Shown: piece by piece, positions 8,320 to 17,126 of the stretch
Layout of the letters: the number at the start of each line of letters is the position of its first letter
How positions within the stretch are numbered: position 1 is the first letter of the stretch
From: a virus
Virus record (IMG/VR): IMGVR_UViG_3300034198_003329
Location: 1-31,400 of that record
DNA length: 31,400 bases
Strand: one strand, 5' to 3'
The notes under the pieces: model-generated
Database searches by the model: none
Seen by the model: only the letters and a program-made list of their open reading frames with translations
What the model was told of the DNA's origin: nothing
Translations under genes and position numbers: made by a program

Positions 8320-11046
8320 ATGGCTGTATTTGATGCTAAAGCTTTTGCTGCTGTTGCTGGTAACGGTGGTGGTCCGGTAGAGGCAGTAGGAACTGCATTC
8401 GGAGTTCCTAGTTGCATGATTAATTTAGCAAATGATTTATTAAATTTGCTACCTTCTGAAATACTCCAAGGAATTAAGGATGCGATGCTTGAGGGTGTTA
8501 CCGCAGCAGATGATGTTGTTAAAAGTATAGTAGCAAATTTGTTTGGTTGGATGGGAATAATTGAATGGGATACAGAGGAGGGTGGATTTGTATTTAGATC
8601 AAAAGCATCCAAACTAGCTGCTGAAAAATCTGGAGTACTAGGTGTAATAAATGGATTTTTAAAAGCTGCTGCATTTGCTTCAAGACTTTATGAAAACTAT
8701 CAAACTGCTAGAAGCCAAATTGAATCAATGTACCGATGCATTAAGGACTTTCAAACTTATTTAAAATATGCAAATGGTAATGCAGCAAATGAAGTATCAA
8801 ATTTAACTGATGTACAGTATGATGAATATATAGATACACTTTATAATAACGAAAAGCAACAGATGATGGTTGCATTAGACTTTATTGATCAATGTAACGC
8901 ACAAATTGAATTGATTGATGGTATTTTAGAAGACAGAAGAAATAATCCAAGTTTAGAACCATCTTTCCTTTGTGAATTCTATAGTGAATTATCTGGAACT
9001 GGACTTAGGATTGAATGCGATCCTGCAACTCAAAAAGCCAAAGAAATCTTTAGATTAGTTTATGGACCACCTAAATCTACTTATGGACAATTTATATTAT
9101 CTAAAGATGGATTATACTTTGATTCTCAGACTAATGGAATTTATCCAGCATTAAATCATTTATTCTTTAAACAAGCTGCGTTTCCCAAAGGTGATAAATG
9201 GAAATTTAAACAAGATCCAAATATTGGCGGAAGGGGTGATTCATTCTCAACTAATGATTTAAAACTTTATGTAAATACTATACTAGATCCCTCTAAAATT
9301 GATGAATCAGAATCTCTAAAAGATTATTACAATTCGGATGCATTGTTACAAGAACTTTTGGGTAATAAAAATAAAAGAATTTATGATTTATCTTCTCAGT
9401 TATCAGAGCTTATAGAGGGTAATGCTCCAACGTCAATTATAACTAATTTTAAACAAGCAATAATATCAGAGAGTTTAATTATTCATGAAAAAATAAATAA
9501 ACGAAAAAAGCAGATAGAATTAGCAGTTGTATTACCTAGAATTTATGGAACTAATATAGAATATCAAATTGGAAAAATACCAATTAATGATTTTTCTTAT
9601 TTGGCTGGTTTGAATATTTCTTTAGATTTACAAAAACAAAAAGCATTAACATTCAGTCAAGTAGATATTTCAGGAGTTGTATCTCCTTTAGAGACAACTA
9701 CACCAATATACTCTGTACCTAAAGTTAATACTAAAAATACTAATTTTGAACATTTAATTATTGCGGAAAATGGAGCAGGGGCAATAATTTACGATGGTAG
9801 TAGTGTTTCATCTACTGATGCAGTTGTATTGCAAGCTGAAAACGTATTGACTACAGATTCTTTGTTTGCAATGTATAACTTTTTAGATACTGATATTGAA
9901 AGTCCATCTTCCACAGTATTTAGTTCAAGAAACTCTGCTTCCCAAAGCACTGAACTCTATGGTCAGTTAGTTGCTGAAAGCCAATCTGATGTATTTGAAA
10001 GAGGCTTAGGTGTTCCTTACTTCCAAGGAATAACTAAACATTCTAATACTTTACCAGGATCTTTATCTGGGCTTGGAAGTTTCTTTAGGTTACCTAATGA
10101 AAGACAGTTCAATGATTTATTATACAATAATACTGGAGCGAGTATAGATTTCTGGGTTCATGTTAATAATCTTAGTTCAATAGCAAATGGGTATAACGTT
10201 GGTAACGTTTCAAGTCTTTACAGACTTGTGTTATCTAACGAAAATACTGGATCTGTGGGGGATGTGAATACTAATACAGAATATATATCTAATGATTTTT
10301 CAAATAAACATGTCAGAGGATTTATGATGGGATTCACTCGGGATAGAAGATTAACTAAGGGTCTTCCTGCTAGTGAAATTGATTCAAATAATCCTGCTTC
10401 GGGCACTGTATTCTTCATAGCCCCTACACAATCAGTCACCGCATCATCTGTTGCTCTTATAAATAGATCAGCTTATGATTCACAGGATTGTAATGTTGGA
10501 ACAAAATACCACTCAATGACCTACCCTATAAGTTCAATAATTAATGGGGTTGCATTATCAGCGTGTCAAAATACGTTCTGCCATGTCGCTGTAACATTTG
10601 ATCCCAAAGAAGATTCTATTAATTTCTTTGTTGATGGTAAGAAAGTTCAAACTTCAAGCATGTCTTATGTTTTTGGTATAGAGCCTAATCACATGCCTAA
10701 TTTACCTACTGCTGCTGCTGCGAACAGTTTTGAGTATAACTCTTATTCTGTCGGATCATCTGCACCTAACTCATTGAAGTATGGACCTAAATTTGATGCT
10801 TTCAGAGGTCCAAATGGGGTAATTTTAAAGTATACCCCTTGGATTGTTGGTGGTGGGTATACGGATGGTTTATATAATAAAGGTAATTTCATGGGCGGTA
10901 AGTATGGTGGAATTATAAGTGGTCTAAGAGGGCATTTAGGTAGCATTAAATTCTATTCTAAACCATTAAATTCTTCGGAGATAATAAATAATTATAACAC
11001 TCAAAAGAATTTCTTTAAGAATATTGATACTTCTAAACTATCCTGA
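8320..11046 (+). CDS. Virion protein with C-terminal LamG/concanavalin-like lectin domain
   Basis: The product is 908 aa. Residues 1-130 are Ala-rich and helical (EILQGIKDAMLEGVTAADDV); about 130-480 are mixed helix/coil and unrecognised. From about 606 to 893 there is a LamG_3-type jelly roll: GASIDFWVHV (606-615), a GFMMGFTRDRR strand, FCHVAVTFDPKEDSINFFVDG (753-773, the classic 'HvA.tfd....i..yvdG' signature) and GHLGSIKFYSKPLNSSEI (871-888, the typical closing strand). Such domains bind glycans or proteins, so this is a candidate host-contact or decoration component attached near the baseplate. It lies between the spike and gp25-like genes. The start has GGGAG at 8306-8310, 9 bases before the ATG. 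The domain call is strong; the attachment site in the virion is unknown. Confidence 0.7.
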   Translation: MAVFDAKAFAAVAGNGGGPVEAVGTAFGVPSCMINLANDLLNLLPSEILQGIKDAMLEGVTAADDVVKSIVANLFGWMGIIEWDTEEGGFVFRSKASKLAAEKSGVLGVINGFLKAAAFASRLYENYQTARSQIESMYRCIKDFQTYLKYANGNAANEVSNLTDVQYDEYIDTLYNNEKQQMMVALDFIDQCNAQIELIDGILEDRRNNPSLEPSFLCEFYSELSGTGLRIECDPATQKAKEIFRLVYGPPKSTYGQFILSKDGLYFDSQTNGIYPALNHLFFKQAAFPKGDKWKFKQDPNIGGRGDSFSTNDLKLYVNTILDPSKIDESESLKDYYNSDALLQELLGNKNKRIYDLSSQLSELIEGNAPTSIITNFKQAIISESLIIHEKINKRKKQIELAVVLPRIYGTNIEYQIGKIPINDFSYLAGLNISLDLQKQKALTFSQVDISGVVSPLETTTPIYSVPKVNTKNTNFEHLIIAENGAGAIIYDGSSVSSTDAVVLQAENVLTTDSLFAMYNFLDTDIESPSSTVFSSRNSASQSTELYGQLVAESQSDVFERGLGVPYFQGITKHSNTLPGSLSGLGSFFRLPNERQFNDLLYNNTGASIDFWVHVNNLSSIANGYNVGNVSSLYRLVLSNENTGSVGDVNTNTEYISNDFSNKHVRGFMMGFTRDRRLTKGLPASEIDSNNPASGTVFFIAPTQSVTASSVALINRSAYDSQDCNVGTKYHSMTYPISSIINGVALSACQNTFCHVAVTFDPKEDSINFFVDGKKVQTSSMSYVFGIEPNHMPNLPTAAAANSFEYNSYSVGSSAPNSLKYGPKFDAFRGPNGVILKYTPWIVGGGYTDGLYNKGNFMGGKYGGIISGLRGHLGSIKFYSKPLNSSEIINNYNTQKNFFKNIDTSKLS

Positions 11047-11056
11047 GGATAATTAA

Positions 11057-11521
11057 ATGGTTTTTAATAGCACTGTCGAAGTTTATGGAAAAGGAGTTCC
11101 CAGATCAGCGGGATTCCTAACTAAAAGAAAAGCTAATAAATTTTTAGGATTTAAATTTCCAATATCTAATATTGAAGATGGTGGATTTTTAAATAGATCA
11201 GCCGATATTGAAGTTATAAAAGCTGGTCTTAGGCAGTTGCTACTTACCCGCAGAGGGGAAAGAGTGATGCTCCCTAACTATGGAACCAATTTAAAAAATT
11301 ACTTAATGGAGCCGTTGGATCAGGCAACTTTAAGTCAAATAAGAAGAGAAATAGTAGAATCATTCGCTAAATATGCTGTAGGAGTTAAATTATTAAAAAT
11401 ACAAGTATTCCCTAGTGATAGTCCAAGCCTATCAGGAGGTCATTTCTTGTATGTTAATTTATTTTGCTCTATTAAAGAGGAAGATACAGTATCTTTTGAA
11501 GTTAAAGTAGAGATAGCATAA
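11057..11521 (+). CDS. gp25-like baseplate wedge protein
   Basis: The protein is 154 aa, a usual size for the GPW/gp25 family. The hallmark is residues 61-86: LLLTRRGERVMLPNYGTNLK followed by NYLMEP. This matches the 'iL.T..GER.m.p.yGt.l...lfEp' pattern of T4 gp25, P2 gpW and T6SS TssE. The helix that follows (about 88-110) and the final strands also fit. In T4 this protein sits at the inner edge of the wedge and initiates sheath assembly. It follows GAGGAT in the leader, and its stop codon shares one base with the start of the gp6-like gene, the normal 25-6-7 wedge order. Confidence 0.88.
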   Translation: MVFNSTVEVYGKGVPRSAGFLTKRKANKFLGFKFPISNIEDGGFLNRSADIEVIKAGLRQLLLTRRGERVMLPNYGTNLKNYLMEPLDQATLSQIRREIVESFAKYAVGVKLLKIQVFPSDSPSLSGGHFLYVNLFCSIKEEDTVSFEVKVEIA

Positions 11522-13134
11522 TGGCATTTAAAGGAACAGTAGAATCAGATTTTTTAAAACTTGCTAAAGTTGAAGAAGTTGATAAGCAAAAATTAATTAA
11601 TTTTGCCTCTACAGACTTTTTAACTTTAAGAGATTCATTATTAAACTACATAAAAGCTGTTTATCCTTTAGATTATAATTACTTTTCAGAATCAGACTTT
11701 GGCATGATGCTCATAGAGTTAGTCTCCTACATGGGACATATTCTATCCTATAAGGCTGACTACTTGGCTAACGAGAACTTTTTAAAGACTGCAAGATCAA
11801 GAGAGAGCGTAAGAAACTTAATGCAGTTAATAGGTATCAGAATGAAGGGTCCAATAGCTGCGGCTGCAAATGCATCTTTAACTTTAGATCAACCAGTGTC
11901 ATGGTCTGTAACTGGGACTGGATCTTATGTAACTGTAAGCGCAGCAGATAGAGTTATTAGCATAACATCCCCAGAAGATAACCTCCCATTAACTTATACT
12001 TTGTATAAGGTATCCCCAGATGGAGATATAGATACTGCAAACGCAAATGGAAGTATTGTAATTTATGAATCAGAAAAAACTTCAGCAAACACTTTAACTA
12101 ATTTGGTTTTGCTTGAAGGCTCATTAGTTATTGAGCAAGGAACATTTGTTGACACAGAATCATTAAAGAGTGTAAAATTACAACAAGGCCCAATTATTGA
12201 AGGTAGCGTTCAAACAGTTATAACTGGACAGGAATCTACTAACGGTGTTTATCGACAAGTAGACAATTTATTCTTTGCTTCGGGCTCAGATGATAAAGTG
12301 TTTCAATTAATATCTGATAATAATTATGGTGGAATTGTAGTATTTGGTGATAGCAACCTAGGCAAAGTCCCAGCTATTGGAGACAGTTATACCATTATTT
12401 ATAGAATTGGCGGTGGTAGTAGAGGTAATATAATTTCTAATTTAATAAATGCACCAGTAAACATTACATATGCAGATATAAGTGGAACTTACAGGAGCTT
12501 AACTGCCACTGTTGTAAACACTTCACAAGGCACTGGGGGAACTGATGCAGAGACAATTGCTCATGTAAAGAAGTATGGCCCACTAATGTTTAGAAGCCAA
12601 AATAGGCTTGTAACTTTATCTGATTATAAAACTTTCGTGAATAGTTATATATCTTCTTATGGCTCAGTGGGTAAGGCTACGGTTGCAACTAGAAGAGCAT
12701 ATTCCTCTGCTAACATTATTGATGTTTATGTTTTAGAAAAAACAAATAATACTCAACTTAGAAAAGCTACACCTGAATTTAAAAGACAAATAGCGGAAGC
12801 AATACAAGATAAAAAAATGCTTACAGATGAAGTTGTAATGGTTGATGGTTTGATAAGAACTCTTGACGTACAAATTTCATTAAGACTTGATAAAAAATAT
12901 GAAACTTTAGAAAATACTATAAAAAGCAAAGTAAACAATAAAATTTCAGAATTCTTTAATATTGATAATACAGATTTTGGAAAAGAATTTAATCCTCAAG
13001 ATTTAATGTATTCAATTTTTGAAGTAGAAGAGATTAGATTCGCAACAATTGATAATATCCCAGAAGCTATTCAAGTTAATTTTAACGAAATAGTTCAATT
13101 AAATAATTATACTTTAAATTTCTATTATGTCTAG
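11521..13134 (+). CDS. gp6/BaseplateJ-like baseplate wedge protein
   Basis: The 537-aa protein has the N-terminal block of gp6/gpJ proteins (about 27-115: LRDSLLNYIKAVYP, DYNYFSESDFGMMLIELVSY, then YKADYLANENFLKTA with RESVRNLMQLIG). The C-terminal block GGTDAETIAHVKKYGPLMFR, followed by RLVTLSDYKTFV (about 340-372), is the usual 'GG.d.Es......P...r.....vt..DY' signature. In the wedge it would dimerise and, with the gp7-like partner, form the inner ring that controls baseplate opening. It starts on the last base of the gp25-like stop codon and overlaps the gp7-like gene by 8 bases, which implies coupled translation in fixed ratio. It is shorter than T4 gp6 (660 aa), as in many simpler myoviruses. 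Confidence 0.88.
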   Translation: MAFKGTVESDFLKLAKVEEVDKQKLINFASTDFLTLRDSLLNYIKAVYPLDYNYFSESDFGMMLIELVSYMGHILSYKADYLANENFLKTARSRESVRNLMQLIGIRMKGPIAAAANASLTLDQPVSWSVTGTGSYVTVSAADRVISITSPEDNLPLTYTLYKVSPDGDIDTANANGSIVIYESEKTSANTLTNLVLLEGSLVIEQGTFVDTESLKSVKLQQGPIIEGSVQTVITGQESTNGVYRQVDNLFFASGSDDKVFQLISDNNYGGIVVFGDSNLGKVPAIGDSYTIIYRIGGGSRGNIISNLINAPVNITYADISGTYRSLTATVVNTSQGTGGTDAETIAHVKKYGPLMFRSQNRLVTLSDYKTFVNSYISSYGSVGKATVATRRAYSSANIIDVYVLEKTNNTQLRKATPEFKRQIAEAIQDKKMLTDEVVMVDGLIRTLDVQISLRLDKKYETLENTIKSKVNNKISEFFNIDNTDFGKEFNPQDLMYSIFEVEEIRFATIDNIPEAIQVNFNEIVQLNNYTLNFYYV

Positions 13135-16100
13135 TCCAGTTAAATTTATAGATAACAGACAGTATCACAAATCAAACTATAGTGATGCTTTAAAATATAT
13201 TATTCCAAATCTATATTTTGAAGAGGATTATGCATTAAAAGATAAACAAATAGACATCCTAGATCAAATAATAAATTCTCATTTAAATGTAATAGGAAAT
13301 ATATCTTCAATAATAAATGTAAGTTCTATCCCAGGATCAATTTATAGCTCATTAAATACCGCAGAAGGAATTTCAAAATTTTTCGTAAAACAAAATAATT
13401 TAACTAATATTAGTATTGACGATTTTGAAAAATTAATTTTACTCCCTCTTAATAATTCATTTAGAAATTTTAATTCAAGTTCACAATTTTCAGATTATTT
13501 AAAAAATACATTACTTCCTGGGATAAGACTTAATAAACCTACATTGGACTTTTTAGATGGTGGATCAGTTAGTGCAAATCATGATTACTTAGTAACTAAC
13601 CTTTCATGGTTATACTTTTTAAATTTAAGTGGACCACCCTCTTTAACTTATAACCCATCGTCGTTTGTTCATGATATTTTAATTGAAAATACCTACAACG
13701 CAAAAACTATAAATCTTAATGATGCGATGAGAGGTTTGTCTTATTATATTTGGAAAAATTATTTAACTAAACCAGCATGGCAATCTTTAAATATTCTTCC
13801 AAATGACTTTACTCCATTATCATCTATTACAAACACAACTTGGACAAGTGGAACACAGCAATTAGAAAAACTATGCACTTTAATAGATGTAGTATACTCT
13901 CCATTATATATTGATGATGGAGATGTTAAAGTAAAAGATGCTATAAATGATTACTTAAATACTTCATACCTTTTAACAGATAAAAAACTTCAGGGACCAT
14001 TTTTAAAATTATTAAAAGCATTTTCTTTTGCTTTTGCAGATTACTCAAATCAAGTTGACAGATTAGAAATATTAAATGATTTAGATAATTGTCCAGATGA
14101 TTATTTGCCATTACTTGCAGATCTAATTGGGTGGAATCTTTTTGGAACTGATCCAGGTAGATGGAGATTGCAGCTAGCAAATGCTGTCAACATCTATAAA
14201 ATGGTAGGAACTAAAAAGTCCATACAATTTATAGCCAATTCTGTATTCGGGCAAGATGTGTTTAATGTCAGTTCAAATATATTTGAACTTTGGGAATCTT
14301 ATGTTCCTTATTTAATTTATTATGCACTTGCAACAGAATCATCCTTATTGAAAGACTTCACTACTTGGAACTCACAATTAGCAAATAATTTAGGTTGCGG
14401 ATTTAGTTTTAGTAGTATGGATGATAATTTAAAATATTGCACTGATAAAATTATCAAAGATTTAGTATATCAATTTAATTCACAATTTTTATTAAATAGC
14501 AAACCATTTCCATTAGATACTGAAAACTTTGTATTTAATTATCGCAATAAACAAAATCCTATTCCACCCTTTGAAGAAATTCCATATTATTTAGATGTAA
14601 TAATAACTGAAGAGATGCTTGAGTCTATAAGTGATAGACTTGTTTGTTTTGGAGTCAGAGAAGATTTTGCAAATCAATTAATTGATTATATTAGATCACA
14701 CACTATTGATGCACTAGAAGATTATTCAATTAGAAATAGCTGGTTGATGTTTACACCAAGTGCAGAGTATGCCCCAAACTGGGACTCAGTAATTGAGAAT
14801 ATTTCTAACAATAAAGTAGAGTATCTTTCATTATGGAATGGTAAGTCATCCTACTTCCAAGTTCTTTTTGATGCATCCAGTTTTGATTTTACAAAAACTT
14901 CCTTAGAGGCAGATTCTAAAGAAGTTTTAAAGATAACTTCACAAGCTATAAATAATTTCTCTCCAGCAAAATCAGTTCCTAATGTAACTCTAAGAGCATC
15001 AACAGAAGATGATTACTTATCTGATAATATTACGTTCCCTTACTTAGGATTAGATAAGGTAGATTATGCGTCATTAAAGTATACTAGCGGTGCTGCTTTG
15101 GCTGGATTTGGCATGTCAGCCTTAGTTATGGGAACTTACAAGAGGGGTTTGACTCCAACCTCTGTAAACTCATTTGGTCGTTTGGATGTGGATAGTCTTC
15201 AAGATAATCTAATATCATCACAAGGAACTGTAGCTAATTTACCAAGAAGAAATCATAGAAGAAGAAATTATAAATTAACACTACCTAGAGATGGTTATTA
15301 TGATCGCACAGGATTCAATATGCCAACACCATTGAATTCTTACAGTGCTAATGGATATAATTTCTTACCACTAGGTTTAATACCTTCTTCGCAAACATAT
15401 GTAACTATACCAAACTACAGCAGTATTCCAGATATTTATAGTAAATGCGAAGGATTAAATTCTAGTAGTGTATATTCAGGTTTAATTGTAAGTAACACTT
15501 ATCCAATTCGTGGTTGGAGAGGTATTGAATCAAATGCTAAAATTAATCAACTAGGTAGGAGACCTGATTATTATTTTGATTATGGTCAGTTGCACCCTAT
15601 TATGGCCGTTATGCATTATATAGGAGAACAAAGTAAGATATTACAAGCATCATCCTACTACTATAGTAATCCAGAAGAATTTACATCTTATGGCGCATGG
15701 CAAAATATTTTACAAAATTATGCAAACAGTTCTACAGAATTTAATAAAGCATTTCCAAGTTCATATAATGATTATATAAATTTTTCTTTTGGTAGAGAAT
15801 TTCATAAGTTATTTAATATTTATACTCATGAATTTCAGAGACATACTCTAGATCCTAGAGTTATGTATTTAGATGGTCCAACAATATTTGGACATGCATT
15901 AGGGTCTGTTTTATATAATTCAAATTTAAATAAAAATGGAAGTTTTGCTAGCGCAAATCCTCAAGTTATAACGTCTAGCTTTGCTGATGTTGTAGAGCAC
16001 AAGGCTGGGCTAGGATTGTTCTCTTACGAGGGTATTGCTTCTGGTAGTTACATAGCATCATCAGATTTATATTTAAATTCATATGAATATAGAAGTTCCG

Positions 16101-17125
16101 GTATCTTAGACGGAATAGAGTTATCTCAGACATCAGGAACTAGTACCGATAATAGTTTTTCAATAATTAGACTTAATAAGTCTAATAAAATTGGAAATAG
16201 ATATAATTCTTTATTCCACGAAAATACTGTCATACGACAAAGGTCAACTGATGGATTTGGTAGAATTATTTTTGATATAAGCAAATACTCCCCAGATATT
16301 TCACTTGGTTATAAAGGATTTAAAAACTTTTTAATACCAGAACATAAATTTAAATTAAATTTTAAATCATTAATAATTAATGATAATGGGGAATCTATTG
16401 GTGGGGATTCTGTTGGTATATGGATTCATACTAAACCAGAAAATGGAAAAATTTGGAGTTATACTAAAAATAAAATTTGGATACAGCATGATGTTTCATC
16501 ATTAAACTCTAATGAAGTAATAGATAATTATTCTCATATTTTTGGATCAAATGAATCTCAAAGAGATTTAAGTTCTTTAAATATAAATTGTAATTTATTT
16601 CAAATACAATCTAATACTAATAGAGTAAATGATTTATTAGCTTCTATACAACAATCTGAATTTAATAATTTTGAATTAGAATTCAATACTGAGAATATTT
16701 TAATTGAAGTTCCATCAGATTATCATATTAACATATCCCAGCAAGTTCATAGATTAGACCAAAATTATGTTATAGAAATATTTACTAATTCGACAAGATC
16801 TGATAGATCAACTTTATTCTATGATATAAATTTAATAGATCAAACACTAAATACTTGGTCTAAACCTTTAGTAGATAAAAAAGGTTGTAAAGAATTTAGA
16901 GTAGATTTAAGTAAGCCTCAAGTAATGACTATAATAAAATATTTTAATGAATTAACTGGGGCTTACAGTAAGTTTGGTTATGCTAGCAGAGTTGCTAGTT
17001 ACACTTCGGGAGTATATGAAGTTTCAGGTGGTAGTAGAATAAATCACATGGAAAGTCCAGAATGGATGGCTAACACTAAACTAAGTGGTTATAATCTTTT
17101 AAAAGAAATTACTTTTACAAATTAA
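13127..17125 (+). CDS. gp7 / tail protein I-like baseplate wedge protein, enlarged
   Basis: At 1332 aa this exceeds T4 gp7 (1032 aa). Residues about 290-376 hold the tail-protein-I core: FADYSNQVDRLEIL, NCPDDYLPLLADLIGW, RWRLQLANAVNIYKMVGTKK, then SIQFIANSVFG. This is the helical domain that pairs with gp6/gpJ in the wedge. The rest, nearly 1000 residues, is Ser/Asn/Tyr-rich and strand-rich and includes SVGIWIHTKPENGKIWSYTK near residue 1096, which suggests jelly-roll modules projecting outward. The start overlaps the gp6-like gene and has no Shine-Dalgarno of its own. The 25-6-7 order and overlap support the wedge role. The C-terminal extension is probably where peripheral fibres attach; that part is inference. 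Confidence 0.75.
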   Translation: MSSPVKFIDNRQYHKSNYSDALKYIIPNLYFEEDYALKDKQIDILDQIINSHLNVIGNISSIINVSSIPGSIYSSLNTAEGISKFFVKQNNLTNISIDDFEKLILLPLNNSFRNFNSSSQFSDYLKNTLLPGIRLNKPTLDFLDGGSVSANHDYLVTNLSWLYFLNLSGPPSLTYNPSSFVHDILIENTYNAKTINLNDAMRGLSYYIWKNYLTKPAWQSLNILPNDFTPLSSITNTTWTSGTQQLEKLCTLIDVVYSPLYIDDGDVKVKDAINDYLNTSYLLTDKKLQGPFLKLLKAFSFAFADYSNQVDRLEILNDLDNCPDDYLPLLADLIGWNLFGTDPGRWRLQLANAVNIYKMVGTKKSIQFIANSVFGQDVFNVSSNIFELWESYVPYLIYYALATESSLLKDFTTWNSQLANNLGCGFSFSSMDDNLKYCTDKIIKDLVYQFNSQFLLNSKPFPLDTENFVFNYRNKQNPIPPFEEIPYYLDVIITEEMLESISDRLVCFGVREDFANQLIDYIRSHTIDALEDYSIRNSWLMFTPSAEYAPNWDSVIENISNNKVEYLSLWNGKSSYFQVLFDASSFDFTKTSLEADSKEVLKITSQAINNFSPAKSVPNVTLRASTEDDYLSDNITFPYLGLDKVDYASLKYTSGAALAGFGMSALVMGTYKRGLTPTSVNSFGRLDVDSLQDNLISSQGTVANLPRRNHRRRNYKLTLPRDGYYDRTGFNMPTPLNSYSANGYNFLPLGLIPSSQTYVTIPNYSSIPDIYSKCEGLNSSSVYSGLIVSNTYPIRGWRGIESNAKINQLGRRPDYYFDYGQLHPIMAVMHYIGEQSKILQASSYYYSNPEEFTSYGAWQNILQNYANSSTEFNKAFPSSYNDYINFSFGREFHKLFNIYTHEFQRHTLDPRVMYLDGPTIFGHALGSVLYNSNLNKNGSFASANPQVITSSFADVVEHKAGLGLFSYEGIASGSYIASSDLYLNSYEYRSSGILDGIELSQTSGTSTDNSFSIIRLNKSNKIGNRYNSLFHENTVIRQRSTDGFGRIIFDISKYSPDISLGYKGFKNFLIPEHKFKLNFKSLIINDNGESIGGDSVGIWIHTKPENGKIWSYTKNKIWIQHDVSSLNSNEVIDNYSHIFGSNESQRDLSSLNINCNLFQIQSNTNRVNDLLASIQQSEFNNFELEFNTENILIEVPSDYHINISQQVHRLDQNYVIEIFTNSTRSDRSTLFYDINLIDQTLNTWSKPLVDKKGCKEFRVDLSKPQVMTIIKYFNELTGAYSKFGYASRVASYTSGVYEVSGGSRINHMESPEWMANTKLSGYNLLKEITFTN

Positions 17126-17126
17126 T

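Noticed and set aside
8316-8612. 98-aa reverse-strand frame.
   Set aside because: It lies wholly within the start of the forward 908-aa gene and is the antisense of its Ala-rich N-terminus.
10458-10465. Exact TATAAATA late-promoter box inside the LamG protein gene.
   Set aside because: In DNA of this A+T content about ten such octamers are expected by chance over both strands, and this copy lies well inside a coding region.
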